From Eudorina sp. 2006-703-Eu-15 (Eukaryota; Chlorophyta; Chlorophyceae; Chlamydomonadales; Volvocaceae), in contig BDSI01000021.1 of the NCBI GenBank assembly GCA_003117195.1, forward strand, positions 124,001-188,000: a DNA stretch of 64,000 nt, written 5' to 3'. Of the stretch, positions 24,201 through 35,902 are shown one piece after another. Position 1 is the stretch's first letter; every line of letters starts with the position of its first letter. The translations under genes were made by a program, and so were the position numbers. Under the pieces are notes generated by a model. It was not told the origin of the DNA, ran no database searches, and saw only the letters and a list, made by a program, of their open reading frames with translations.

Positions 24201-26853
24201 TCCACCGGCCATCTGCCGGTTTGGACATTGCAGCAACAACCGGCCACTGGTCCAGCGTCGAACCAAATGCTAACGGATGTCCCTTGCAGGTCGTAGCAGA
24301 GTGGTTGTCGTTGCAGGCAGTGTTGCTATCTTCCAAAACGGGGAAATAGAATTCCGCAGGTTTCCGGCCTGTCGCCAGTAGCCAAAAAACCTTTGGCAGG
24401 GCAGATTTTGGGGGGCTTCCTAGGTGCCAGGAAATAAAAACCTCCGAGGCAGGCCGGAAATATTTCTGCGTGTTTCGACAGCAGGGCCACTGTTACCACA
24501 GCGACGACAGGTAGGGATTCTAAGTCCATGGAGGCCTGAAGCGCGCTTTATTTCCTTGCGTCGCGGATGCATATGGGAGGGTAACCAGGAGTTGGGGACA
24601 CGGCATTCGAGTGTGTTTTGGCGGTAGACAGGTGTACGATGCAGGATTTTTCCCTGCGCCTGCAGATTTCCAGGCCTTTTTGGTAGTCTGGAAAACAGTT
24701 GGCAGGGCAGATTTCCGGCTCTCCACAGCGTCAAATAAATGAAATCTCGCAGGTTTCTTGGGGGTCCGGGAAATAGAAAATTTCCGGGATTTTTGCCCGT
24801 AAATATTCTTTTTATTTAAGATAGCAACACTGGTTGCAGGGCGTGTTGTTTTCGAACGAATGTAACCAGAGGAGCTAGAACGCGGGAACTCGTCCGAAGG
24901 TCCGTGCTGCGTGCGGCGTGCAGGTTGTGGACTTGTGGTTCCAGGGCATCACGGGGCATCGAGCGCCCCACCAGCGTTTGGACTTGTGGTTCCAGAGCGC
25001 CGAACGTCCCACCGCGCGCGGGCGATCAGCCTCAATCCAGTCCCGTCCTGCGGCGTACCTGGCTAAACATGGGGACGCGCTCGCAAAGCTTGCTCGTCGG
25101 GGAGCAGTACCGGGGCCTGCGAATGGACGTGCGCCGGAGAGGAACGCGGCGTTCAGTCCTTGCATCGATCCGCGGGGATACCGTAACAGTCAGCCCGCTG
25201 TACCGTACTTTGGGTTTCGGGGCTCAACAATGGAGGACCGGGGGCGGCGGGGATCCGTTGATCGCAGGGTGAGCGAAGAAGCATACGCCTGCGACGCCCA
25301 CAGCTCCAACGCAGCACCACATGTCTCCATGAGAGTGGCAACTGGCAAGTGCGAAGCGGCCGGAAAGCCGATGCAGGGATGCCCCACTCACTGACACTGG
25401 TGTGCGCAGGTGCCCCCACCCACCGGTTGTCCTCGAAGGAGAAGACGAAGAGCGCGTTGGGCAGCGTCCGACGCCCTGAAGACAGCAGCGCGGTCACTTT
25501 GCGGTGGAAAGCAACGCCCTGGGGTGAGGGGTGAGGGCTGAGGGGTGAGAGGTTCGGGCATTGCAACACCAGACAGAGGGGGACATCAAACAACCCCAGT
25601 CTACGTCCGTCGGGTCGCGTCAGCAGTCGGCACACGGGGCTGCAGGTGTGCTCGCCACCTGATGGGTGCCGCCGGGCAGCTCTAGACGTCCGCTCCTGCG
25701 TGTGTACGGCACGCGCGCAAACCGCGGCGTGTTTGCGCTGCCAGCCGCCACCACACCGACGACCGACCCCAGCAACTTCGCCAGCAAGGCTCTTCAACGA
25801 ATCAGAATGCTGAGTGTGCGAAGCGACGCGGCTTCCAAGCAAAGCACGCGGAGCTCCCCCCCTGCACCCGCAGCCCGCCAGACCGTGGTCTGAGGCGGCG
25901 GCAGCATCTCGGGTTGCAGATAGCCCATAAAGGATAAGTGTTGTAGCCCCTTGCCATATGACGGCAAGCAATGGCATCGCATCAGACGTCAAGGCTTGTT
26001 CGTCCACTAGGCCACGGTAATTCCCGCCACAAGGCCCCCGCCACAAGGCGATAGTAATCCTTGTACATTGTGGCGGACTGTCGCGAGATGCCGCGAGAGA
26101 GTCGCGTGGGGAACCAGGGGAAGCAACCCAGTCAGCGCCGCCGTGTCAGCTGCTGCCCGATCTTTGAATGGAATCCAGAGGGACGGTGCGGGACGGCGCG
26201 ACCGAGCTGACACGCCGAGGATGTGCGTCCCAACCTGTCACAAGCCCGCACAAGCCGTCGCTGCCCTCTGATCTGCGCTTACCGCCGGCGAGTGCTCCGC
26301 AGGGTTATCCACGCAGTCGACATCCGTCCGGTTCGGATAGTATATTCTGTTGTTGTAAATCAGAATCAACTGAAAGACTTCGGGTGCGAGGCCTTCTGCC
26401 AAGATTGCCTGGTGCTGGCGAAGGACGTCCTCCGTTAACAGTGGCCCCCTCGCCTGCCAAGGCGCTACGTCGCGCAACAGGTTTTCCCTGCGATGCCGCG
26501 TTGCCGCCGACAACCACACCATTCAATTTGCGACTGCGTTACTTTCAGTTATGGGAAAATTGATTCATCTAGCACAGTTGGGATGTCACGGCCCGACCGC
26601 CGGTGGGCAATGATCCATTTGATAAATGACATATCCATGATTTTTTTGTAGAAAGTAAAATGTCGACCCACCTCAGTAGTTCATCCCACTCCTCGTGAGA
26701 TACTTGGGGAACGCCGACAGGCGCCTCGAGGTACTGCTCTTTGAGTACTTTCCTTACAGCTGGAACTCGAAAGCAAACAACACTCCCCCATAAGAGAAAA
26801 TAAGTCTGAACGGACAGCGTGGGGATAAGGTGTTTAGCGTGCGGAACTGTAAC
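21208..26853 (-). CDS. Family 90 glycosyltransferase (CAP10/POGLUT-like), first exon missing
   Basis: Predicted glycosyltransferase of the CAP10/KDELC/POGLUT fold, normally acting in the secretory pathway on glycoproteins or polysaccharides. Exons in reading order: 26672-26853, 26283-26487, 25424-25518, 25059-25116, 23649-23760, 23026-23222, 22679-22789, 22233-22294, 21699-21863, 21208-21322. Together they encode 433 residues without a phase conflict. Diagnostic stretches: HSYYKWLLHMEGISASSRLS and NSVVVMQ, then EYFYRSLKPFVHVVPF (this one spans a splice junction); also ENLLRDVAP, LPNALFVFSFEDNR and FFRGEPFCSGYW. The most upstream exon found contains a hydrophobic run (YFLLWGSVVCF) that could be a signal anchor. 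The start codon must lie upstream of 26,853 and was not found. The acceptor sugar and target cannot be deduced. Confidence 0.87.
24318..24832. mobile_element. hAT-type MITE in a GT90 intron
   Basis: Terminal inverted repeat CAGTGTTGCTATCTT (24318-24332) and its reverse complement (24818-24832), flanked by a perfect 8-bp duplication GTTGCAGG (24310-24317 and 24833-24840). At 515 bp it has no coding capacity. Its termini resemble those of the 1117-1352 element (shared GCTATCTT), so both may be mobilised by one hAT source. It sits in the intron between exons 25059-25116 and 23649-23760. Confidence 0.88.
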
Positions 26854-28145
26854 CTGTGGGCTTAGCGGGCCGGAAAACTCACAAGAATATGAATGCCGCT
26901 TAGATGATGATACATAATAAAGTAATCTCGCAAATCTGGCAGGCCGTAATATCCTCCGTCTTATTCTGTAGACTGTGTTGGCTTATTAGCAAGAACGTTC
27001 CTTGCTAAACACTGCAACATGCTGGCCAACTTGACTTATTGATAGCTTGCAAGCAAATTGCACCATGGCATGTGCGCAATCCACAGTGTCCGCTCTCTGT
27101 CTGCCTTGGCCAAACTTTTTCAGCGGTACGGGAGGGGCGCGGGTCCGTCTGGGGGATGCATCCTCCTGCAGCAGGCCACACTTGCCTTTGTGCAGGCAAG
27201 TATATGCAGCTTAGAAAATGATACCGTTATGGGCTAAGAAAATTCCTGCCTCAAGGGCCATGGTAATCTTCAACAGTCAGTATTACTATTCCCCCGCCGT
27301 TCAACCCTTCTAGAAGAACTCGGTCGAATGTGTTCGGATGTTTTAATGCAGTGTTATCAATATGTTACAAGCGTTCTCCGACTTCTTTGGACAGTCCGAC
27401 CTGGTCCGACAAGTCAGGACAAGTCCGACAAGCCGCGCTCCTTTATTGTTATCTTTTCCCAAGCCATGAGTGATATGCTGGTATATTTTTTATATCGTGA
27501 TCATTTAACAGGGCTGGTAACAGCGTGTAATCGAACTGGTCGATCTGCAAGAATGAAACAAGGTCATCCAAGAACCCCATTTAGTCACTTGACTTCTTGA
27601 TTATCTCGTATTTTGTATATGAGTATGTCTTTAGTCGCACTCCTGAGCCACACTCACTCGTCCGTCGTACCCTTTCGTACGCATGCAACAGTACGCGTGA
27701 CCGACGATTTCTTCAAAAAATACAAAAATCAAGTCTGTCGCTGAAATGTTTCATATCACAGGTTGTCAGGTTCGGCTAGCATGGCGCGTAATAACGTAAT
27801 GGCCGATCACGTAATCGGTTATGTCGGTTGGAACCTATCGAGCGAGCGACGGATGCCCCTGAGGAAAGCCAGAACGCAGAATCTCGTTTATGTGCCACGT
27901 TAAGCTTGATCATTCTCCTTACTAACTTCGTGTTTGGCGTGCACTGCGTGATGTTTTGTGAATGCTTCACAAAGCGACATGTCCACAAGTCTCTACCAGT
28001 TCATTACGTTACAATAGAACAGCTCGCCGGCCATTGGACTTACGGATTCCCAACCTGTGGCTGATGCTGGCAACTTGCACTGGTGAGCTCATGTGAGTGG
28101 TGTGCTCAGGTGTGCTCTCTTTGTCCCTTAGTTTTGCAGGTTATT
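26854..28145. other. AT-richer intergenic region
   Basis: Upstream of the last recognised GT90 exon. It probably holds that gene's first exon and promoter, but no start codon can be assigned. Otherwise I see only short open frames and no repeat of note. Confidence 0.45.
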
Positions 28146-28171
28146 ATGGCGGATTCCAATTCGAATGTTCG

Positions 28172-28401
28172 TGTAAGGTATTGGAGGTCGTTGAGGCGCG
28201 AATAGTTTGTGCTTCGTGCCGTACGTTTATCTGCCGTGCAAGCCTCCGAAAGGCTATTTGAGAACTCCTTTTCCATTCTTTTGTAAGCTTAGTCTCCTCA
28301 TGTCTCTGTCTCTGGAGCCAATGGCTAACGTCGGGCCTCGCGGCTGGGTAAACTAGGAACTAATGCTTCCTCCAGTCGCCAACTGGAGCCAGTTCTTTAC
28401 A
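28172..28401 (+). repeat. 5' LTR of the TRIM
   Basis: 230 bp, TGTAAGG...TTTACA. It also contains an internal TTGTAAGC (TGTAA), which may serve as polyadenylation signal of the element transcript. Confidence 0.92.
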
Positions 28402-29004
28402 TATGGTATCGAGTTCGGGGCCTTGCCTGCCTGCTCTCGATGGATCGCCCTGTCAGTTCGCGTTTATCGTCGTCGTCTACCACCGTTTACCGTCGTCTTC
28501 TACCGTCAGCGAGTCATGTCTTCGCCGGAGCCCATCATCATTCGTCATGCTGCGGCTTACTGTCAGCTTGCTTGTCTGTGGGTTTTGCGGTCTGGCTCGT
28601 GTCACCGTGGAGTCGCAGCTGAGTGTGCCGCTGTGAGTGCTCGTGCGCCGCACACGCCATCTCCGTTTCCGTTTTCATTACATGTGCACGCGTCCGCTCC
28701 CTTCGTGCAGCGTTCGCAATCCTGTCATCGACGACAAGGCCGTTTTCTTGGACGTTGCGACTGTGTTAGGATGTTGTCCGGGTTTCATGTGTTGCGAGTC
28801 TACCATGGTGTGCCCGCAGAGTGAGCTGCATGCGCGCCCGTATGCCTGCTGGTCAGCATGCACCTGATGGATCGGATCTGGGCTGTTCACTTAGCGAGAG
28901 TGTTATGGCCTGGCTGTGTTCTCAAGTGTCGCGTGCGCAGCATACCTGATCGTTTGCAAGTCTGTGAGCACCGAGGACGTTGCAATTTTTAAAGCCCGGG
29001 GAAG

Positions 29005-29234
29005 TGTAAGGTATTGGAGGTCGTTGAGGCGCGAATAGTTTGTGCTTCGTGCCGTACGTTTATCTGCCGTGCAAGCCTCCGAAAGGCTATTTGAGAACTC
29101 CTTTTCCATTCCATTGTAAGCTTAGTCTCCTCATGTCTCTGTCTCTGGAGCCAATGGCTAACGTCGGGCCTCGCGGCTGGGTAAACTAGGAACTAATGCT
29201 TCCTCCAGTCGCCAACTGGAGCCAGTTCTTTACA
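29005..29234 (+). repeat. 3' LTR of the TRIM
   Basis: 230 bp, about 99 percent identical to the 5' LTR. Low divergence indicates a recent insertion. Confidence 0.92.
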
Positions 29235-29723
29235 GTTCGAATGGCGCAGCGTCGCAAAGTGGGAAGTGGAAACTGGAAAGTAACTCAAAGTGACTTCGGA
29301 GCGGTCCGCCCGGCGCCCCCGAGTTGCCGCGTTCCTTACGATCTATGTCATAATAAATCTTTGCTTTCATTTATTTGTTTAAGGAAATAGTAAGGAGCGC
29401 GGCAGCCCGGGGACGCCGGGCGGACCGCTCCGAAGTCACTTTGAGGCACTTTCCAGTTTCCACTTCCCACTTTGCGACGCTGCGCCAATGTGACGTTCGC
29501 ATTGAAATCCGCCATTCGTTTTGATTGTCTGCGTATTGCATTATGGTGAAGATCGTAAAGGCTGATGAGGTGCCAGTGCTGGTCGCGGCTTGTCCGCTGG
29601 TGTGACTGGAGGAAGGGTGCAGGGCGTGATGAGATGCTCCCAGTAGCGGGTAGCCAATGAAGGCTTTGGTGTGCTCCGCGTCAGGGGTGTCACCCTGCCC
29701 TCCAATGTTAGGGAGTTGACACA

Positions 29724-29965
29724 GATAAGGGGTCAGGGCGCGCCTGAGAAAATACGTCTTTTTGGGGGGCAAGGGCGCGCCTCGACCGACGCGCGCCCTG
29801 ACCCCCTGAACCGGGACTCGCTGGGTCCCTGCAGGTCGGAGGGTCAGCCACCACGTAATCAAAAGAAACAAACGCTGCCAGGACAGTTTGTATTTACAGA
29901 CCAGACGCGTTCCCCTGCGTCCCGGTTCAGGGGGTCCCGGTTCAGGGCGCGCCTGACCCCTTATC
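29724..29965. repeat. Second inverted-repeat unit with GATAAGGGG termini
   Basis: GATAAGGGGTCAGG (29724) and its reverse complement CCTGACCCCTTATC (ending 29965) bound a 242-bp unit. Inside are further inverted blocks built from GGCGCGCC and CCTGAACCGGGAC. No protein-coding potential. No target duplication was identified, so its class is unknown. Confidence 0.6.
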
Positions 29966-30435
29966 CGCGGCCGCTGCCTTACTGATGTTAGGCGGAAAAT
30001 GTAGGGCCCCACCGCATTTGCTTTTGGTGCAGCTTAACGAAGGCCGACGGCTCGTGCGTGATTCGTTCGCGGCAGTTGTGGTCGTGAAGTGACCGACCCT
30101 CGCGCCGTTGTGCAGTGTAGTGGCGTCACTTGATGTGCTGGCTAGCTTTGCTGTTTGATGGATGCATGCAGGAGGGGTCGTCGAGCGATCATGGATTTAT
30201 TTACCTGGCTCTGCCTTGTGGCGTTTCGTTTGTAGTGCGAAGCCATGGTTATGGTGACTGCGTGCTGCCCTATGTGTTGATGATGTGTGCAGTGAATAAT
30301 TGTACCCTGCTGGTGTGGTTCGGTGTGTTCGGTATGTTCGGTAGCGAGACCGTTTGTGTGAAAAGACTATTGCGGGTTGGACCTCTTTGTCTGCTGCTTT
30401 GCTGGAGTGCGGGTCAGGTTTATGAGCCTGAGCAT

Positions 30436-30500
30436 ACGGCTGTGACCGATGACCCGCGGGGTCCACTGCAACATCATTAATATTAATCAAGGATGTTAAA
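30436..30500. repeat. Head-to-head dispersed motif ends
   Basis: GGCTGTGACCGATGACCCGC then GGGGTCCACTGCAACATC, followed after only about 15 bp (ATTAATATTAATCAAG) by the opposite end GATGTTAAAGCGGACC. It is the most compact inverted arrangement of the family in the window. Confidence 0.65.
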
Positions 30501-31387
30501 GCGGACCATAACATTAACAATGATATGGAGGTAGGTGCGATTTATGACTTCTCTGTCTGTGCGTGGGAGCTGTGCTCCTGTCGGCTCAAGTGGTTTGCGT
30601 TTGTACGGCTTCCGTGCACCTGCCTCCTGCCATGCTTCAGGCTGTTGGGAGCGAGGCAGCGTGCGTTCATTCGTTTCATACTCCGTTATGGCGGCTGCCG
30701 CGGTGGGTGCAGTTGGGTGAAATCACAGTGCGCCCCAGTCGCCCGCCCGAGCAAGGTAGGGGCCCAGGCGCTGGGTTCGCGCGCCGGGGATAGCGGGCCT
30801 GCAGTTCCTTGGCACAAGGCCAGAACCAGCTGTCAGTGTGCACTTCACACCCATCATATCACACCTGATCACACGGCCGGGCACCAGGCGCGTTCGAGAA
30901 GGCGCATTTCGCGGGTTTGCCTGATACATACAGAGGTTGAATGGGTGGGCAGCAGGCTCTCGGACCATATACACAGTGTTTCATCAATCGGCGGCGGCAC
31001 GTGCCCCTGCGCTGTGAGCTTTGCCTGAACCGCGGGCCTCACAATCCGCGTGCCGTGCCGTGACACGACAAATCGTGCGTATTTGTGTTGTCCAGGAGAA
31101 CTCCGACGCCCTTGCAGCATGAAAACCAAGCCTTTAGTTCGCATAGGGGTAGGGATCCCAACTTCACCCTGGGATTGATGCACTTGAAGGATGTGAGACC
31201 GTGAGATCGACGGCCTGCGATTCGGACCAATGACGTTCGCCGATTCCGAAATGCCAGTCTTGCATGACGCTTACCGTACTAATGTCCAGCGGTTAATGTT
31301 GCTATCGCCGTGGCAGCACGGTACGTGCGGCGGTGCGTCGTTGCTTTGTCGTTGGCTGGGGCGCCACGGTTTCTCCTGCCTGGCAGG

Positions 31388-31434
31388 CACCGACGATCCC
31401 TTCACGGGGTCCGCTGCAACACTCATTCATCTAT
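31388..31434 (+). repeat. Dispersed motif copy
   Basis: CACCGACGATCCC, then ACGGGGTCCGCTGCAACAC and CATTCATCTATG. The CATTCAT tail recurs beside the copies near 5,556, 6,845, 22,455 and 36,594. Confidence 0.55.
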
Positions 31435-33419
31435 GATTGACTGCACTGCTGGTCATCTCCTTTACACCGATCCCCACAAGACCCGCTGCGCTGCCGCCTC
31501 TACGCCAATACAGGGCGACCTTCCGCCGCCAGTGACGCCCCAGCCGGCTGCCGGGGCGGGGACGGGTGGTATAGCGGCCGGTTGAGACGGTCGCCGCCAG
31601 GAGGAGGGCAAAGCAGAGATGGGGCGCGGACGCGCAGTCGGGGGAGGGACCTGCCCGCGCCCGCCAGCAGCGCAGGACAGCGCAGAGGGCTCTAGAGGGC
31701 GCGTATGCAGTAAGCAATTCCTCGGCACTCTTTTTGCCTTTAATGTAAACCCACTTGTCAAAGGAAACCTAACGGCGACAATTGCATGCGTGTTGCATGC
31801 ATGCAGCAGGTTAGGCACGTAGCTGCGTACCGTACATATATGCCTGAGACAAATTCAAACAGACGTAGTCACAGCTGAAGTTACAGTGCTGAAGTTACAT
31901 ACATTGGCGTGCAAGAAGATGTTTCTGTTGACAGTGTTACGTACTTCGATCCGATTTCAGGTTTGTGATCTGCTGCGGTTCGACAGGCAGTGTTAACCCC
32001 GAACCCCAATTACACCACCCTGATCACACGTACACTCATTCGTGTATCGTCTGTACGGAACCCTAAGCCTCAACCGCATCCAACCGCCCAGAGGAAGGGA
32101 ATGGCCCCAGAAGTGGGCTCGGTGCGCGCACCGAAAAATGACGCGGTTTCTGGGCTCGGTGCGCGCACTGAACGGTGCGCGCACAGAGCCAAGTTTCACG
32201 AATCTACGCCACAAGTCTCTCGAGGTGCGGAAACTATCATTTACAGCATAATGACAGGCGCCGAGAAGTCTAGGGCCGCTTGGGGCAGGTAGCCACAAAG
32301 CCAGGCTCGGTGCGCGCGCCCATTGTTTCCTTACTGACCGCCCAGCCTCGCCCTAGCTTAGGAGGTGAACAAGAAAAGGGGGTAAAGGAACACGCCGCCG
32401 AGACCGCACGCCAGCTGAGCGCTCTATTTCAGCGCTACTAACCTTTCTCTCTCTGCTGGCACGTGCGCGGCAACCTACGCTCTGCCGCCTAAGGCTCTCA
32501 ACTACTGCCTAGCCTGCGGCACAGCACACCCCCCAAGCGAGGCAACAACAACGCTCCTCCGAAGGTGCGCAGGAGAAGCCATGGAAGGCCAAAACCCACC
32601 CACAGACAACGCACCGACAACAACACCGGCCGGCCAACAGACACGTGCGCCACCTCTGATTCCCTCGAGCGAGATCGGACCCGGGCTGGCGTAGGGGGAG
32701 GCAAAAGGGAACCAGAGTCAAGGCAAAACCTCCCCCGCACCGGGACCGGCCTAACCTAAGGCGCACAAACCCCAAGGACAGACACCTATCGCACGGTCCA
32801 AAACCGCACACGCGACGCGAAGAACGAGGGGGGACGGGCGGGAAACAAACAACTCGCGGGTCTGCAGGCCGCTGTCTCTGTTGGCGCCCGATCAACGGCC
32901 CGTTACTGTACCAGTAATACCGCTACTATTTTATAAGTCTGCGAAGGCGGAAAACAATGTCTAACTAACAAGAAGCAACGGCCCAACAATCTGCGAGGCT
33001 CACCCGTGCGGCCGAGTGCCGTACCTAACTAGCGACCCGACAGGAGAACCAGCCAACCGAAATCACCGCCTTTCCCAAGCATGTCTGTCTCACCTTGCGC
33101 CACAAACCGCATTTTGGGCAAGGCCTAAAATAACAAATTCCTTATAAAGTTGTAATTGAAATTACGCGCAAATATGCGACAAAATGCAAATTAATGCTTG
33201 GAACGGCGCAGTTTTGTATTTGGGCAAGTATGGAACAGGTTGCAACGAATTTCTCACAGGTGGCGAAACCGGCAACTCGCATGGAAGCTTACTCGAGTGC
33301 ACAGACTGTGTCCGAAATCTGGCCGAAACTAATACAAACGGCCGATATCCGGTACCGGTGCGCAAAGCGCGCGCGCTCTTCCTGCGTCCACGTGGGCTTC
33401 CTGCGTCCACGATCCGGGC

Positions 33420-33780
33420 AAATCGGTCCCTCTCCTGGCCTTACAGCTGGTGGCGGTCCAATGTAAAACTTACAGTACACTTCTAAGGCCGAACGTCGAA
33501 GGTGTTTTATGGTGATCTCGCTTTGGAACTAGCCCGAGAGTAAGTTTTGAGCTTGACAGTGGACCTTGTGCACCATATTGCAGTACCCGCGCGCCGTGAT
33601 GCGCAAGTTCCGTACGAGCACCCTAACGCGCATATAAATTCTCGCTATAACGCTGCCATCTCACAAGCCTTCATTCACAAATAACCGTTCACTCGGGAAG
33701 GTAAGAAGGGTTGTGCGGCCCTCGCCCTCTCGCTGCGGTCTCCGGTCTTGGTGCCGCGGTTAACGCGCTGTTCAGGTGTT
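33420..33780 (+). promoter_or_regulatory. Putative promoter and untranslated first exon, block A
   Basis: Diverged copy of the block found at 46365 and 62943. The shared order is a GGCCTTAC motif, CCAATGTA, ACTAGCCCGAGAGTAAG, TTGA(G)CTTG(A/T)CAGTGGACCTT, an ACGCGCATAT element, ACTCGGGAAGGTAAGAAGG, then CCCTCTCGCTGCGG. Here the AT element reads as a good TATA box (TATAAA 33633-33638), and a strong splice donor GTAAGA starts at 33701. I infer a promoter plus 5' UTR exon, possibly for the cysteine-rich gene at 35,903. This is not proven. Confidence 0.45.
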
Positions 33781-34052
33781 CAGGTGACGGACTTCGCTGG
33801 TGCGTCCAAACAGTAAGGTTATATACGGTCAGTATATTGACTTTCTGCTGTCTCGTTTAGGTGCCGGGTGCTCGGACGCGATTTCCCGGGACAGTTTTCG
33901 CGAAGGCAGCCTTTGCCGCAGCCCAATGGGAATGGTCAAGCACGTGTGTCCGCAATGCATATTGCATCTTTCGTATTGCAAAGCTGTCACATTTTTGGGC
34001 GGGGCCCCAGCGCGAAGCGCGTTCGGGGGGCCCCGCCCCCTAGGATTGCCCA

Positions 34053-34205
34053 TGTCCGTGTGTCCGTGTGTCCGTGTGTCCGTGTGTCCGTGTGTCCGTG
34101 TGTCCGTGTGTCCGTGTGTCCGTGTGTCCGTGTGTCCGTGTGTCCGTGTGTCCGTGTGTCCGTGTGTCCGTGTGTCCGTGTGTCCGTGTGTCCGTGTGTC
34201 CGTGG
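34053..34205. repeat. 8-bp minisatellite (GTCCGTGT)n
   Basis: About 19 nearly perfect copies. Immediately before it is a GC-rich hairpin (GGGCGGGGCCCC and GGGGCCCCGCCC, 33,998-34,040). Confidence 0.95.
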
Positions 34206-34825
34206 TCCGTCCGGTAACGGCAAAACGTTCATTATCCGCTAAACTAATTCGCTGTGTTTGTCATATTAATTGTCCTCTATTGCAAGGTAACTTTGGTTTG
34301 GCTGAAAAAAATTCTTTGCGTACAAACGGTCAAAGTAAAGCTCCGCGGTCTCCGTGGACCCGAGTCAACATTCACCCAACGCCTCTCGCGCTCATGTTTG
34401 TTGCAACAGGTGCCGCGTGATGAATACTTGGATTAGGGGCAGGTGGCGCGTGCTAAATTGAACTTCGATAGTGTTCTGATGTTTGAACATCAAGATACCA
34501 CCAACATCAAGATTTGCCTTTCTGTCTTGCCAGATGAATACAATTCAACAATATGTATTGAATCAAAGTTTCAAGATGCAAAGGGATAGCGTACCGAGTG
34601 CCAACGAGTTCTCCAGTTCCGATGGCCCAAAGTCCGGGTCTCACCGCGGCTTTTTCGCACCCTGTTTTTGCCTTACATTTGCTATGTAACTATTGATAGC
34701 AAACTTTAGAGGTTCACGTCTGCTGCGGGCGTGCAACTGAAGGGTTGCATGCCTGCCGACGGACCAAACAACTACAGTTTCACGGCAAAACAAGGATGCT
34801 TCAAGCTTGCTTTGTGATCATCTGC

Positions 34826-35475
34826 TTGACAGACGGATGTGGTAGTGCAGAGGCGACTATCGTTACCATAGTGCCGATACGGTGACCGCCGTCGCCGGCG
34901 GCGCGTACTGCAGGATGGTTTCGGGGCTGCCGACGTGTTTGGGCTTGGTGAATCTATGCACGCCAATCCACCTTCAACATCAACGACATCCCCAATGGTA
35001 ACCTTTCACTCTCTCACACTGTTGCGCGGTAATAGAGTTTTCGTTCTAAAGCAAGCGGCCTGTACGGATTATTGGGGGCCCCGCCCTTTTCCGGCTTCGA
35101 GGAAGCCGACCCCTACTTGTCTGGTGTTCTGCTGGTATTTGAACATCAAGACGCCACTAGACGCCACCAACATCACAGACGGATGTGGTAGTGCAGACGC
35201 GTCTAGCGTTGTGATTTCCGCTTCGGTGACCGTCGTTGCCAACGGAGCGAGTGTACTGCACCTTGATTGGGTTCGGGCGGGGCTACCTACCTGTGTGAGC
35301 TTGCGGAATCTATGCACGCTGATCCACCTACAACAGCAACGACACCCTCAATGGCACTCTTTCACTCTCTCACACTCTTGCGCGGTAATAGAGTTTTCAT
35401 TGTAAAGCACCCGGCCTGTACGGGCCCCGCCCTTTTTCCGGCTTCAAGGAAGCCGGCCCCCTACTTGTCAGTTTT
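34826..35475. repeat. Tandem duplication of a ~340-bp segment
   Basis: Unit 1 (about 34,826-35,125) and unit 2 (about 35,170-35,475) share the same order of blocks: ACGGATGTGGTAGTGCAGA, AATCTATGCACG, CTTTCACTCTCTCACACT, TTGCGCGGTAATAGAGTTTT, GGCCTGTACGG and CGGCTTC(G/A)AGGAAGCCG(A/G)CCCC. Divergence is moderate. The last block is itself a short hairpin. No coding potential was recognised. Confidence 0.8.
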
Positions 35476-35902
35476 TCTCTGCGGAGTTGGGGTTCTTTCG
35501 GCAGCGACGTTTAAATTTTGGATCCCAACTGGGAGATACATCGTTCGGTCGTTCCGTACCACTAGACAAGCATGAATCGGCTGCATTCGTTTCAGCCAAG
35601 AATCATGCGGGCACACTACCAGATGTGCCACACTACATGCAAGGATGTCGTGCATCATTTCGCAGTAATCAACTACGTACGGATACCTACGTCGCTAGCC
35701 TTTCCACGCATGTTTGCACACATTTTGCTCGTCGAGGCAACCAAGGCTGGAAGACTCGGAGCCACCCAGATTGCAAACCACCCACGCAAGCACACTAAGG
35801 ATCAGGTTGTAGACCGATCAGGACCTATCAACACGCCGCCGCCAGGGTTCCTTGCTGAACACGCCACCGCGCGCCGTCGGCCCCGAAACCAGGCACCCAA
35901 GG

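Larger units (their letters stand above)
28172..29234 (+). mobile_element. TRIM: miniature LTR retrotransposon with perfect TSD
   Basis: Two 230-bp direct repeats (28172-28401 and 29005-29234) begin TGTAAGG and end TTTACA, so they have TG...CA ends. They differ at two adjacent-region positions only (CTTT versus CCAT near LTR base 125). A perfect 5-bp duplication GTTCG flanks the element (28167-28171 and 29235-29239). Two bases after the 5' LTR is a primer-binding site TGGTATCGAG (28404), fitting initiator methionine tRNA. A purine-rich GGGGAAG precedes the 3' LTR. The 603-bp interior has no gag or pol similarity, so mobilisation must be by another element. Confidence 0.93.
28146..29515. mobile_element. 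Foldback (long inverted repeat) element, interrupted by a TRIM
   Basis: With the TRIM and one target copy removed, about 300 bp remain as two arms of roughly 135 bp. The left arm starts ATGGCGGATT at 28146 and resumes at 29240 (GGCGCAGCGTCGCAAAG). The right arm is its reverse complement, ending at 29515. The loop is about 29,340-29,385. Arms match closely through GTGGGAAGTGGAAACTGG and GACTTCGGAGCGGTCCGCC. No clear target duplication was seen. Confidence 0.8.
29966..33160. other. Intergenic stretch, no gene supported
   Basis: Holds two dispersed-motif copies (30,436-30,500 and 31,388-31,430). Around 32,105-32,310 several copies of GGCTCGGTGCGCGCAC occur. Open frames here are short, or overlap the repeats, and look non-coding. 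Confidence 0.45.

Noticed and set aside
29371..30012. Minus-strand frame of 213 codons
   Set aside because: It runs across the right arm of the foldback element and the GATAAGGGG inverted unit; no protein similarity.
30130..30480. Plus-strand frame of 116 codons with hydrophobic residues
   Set aside because: Its C-terminus is the translation of the dispersed motif (TAVTDDPRGPLQ), which also ends unrelated frames elsewhere, so it is a chance frame over a repeat.
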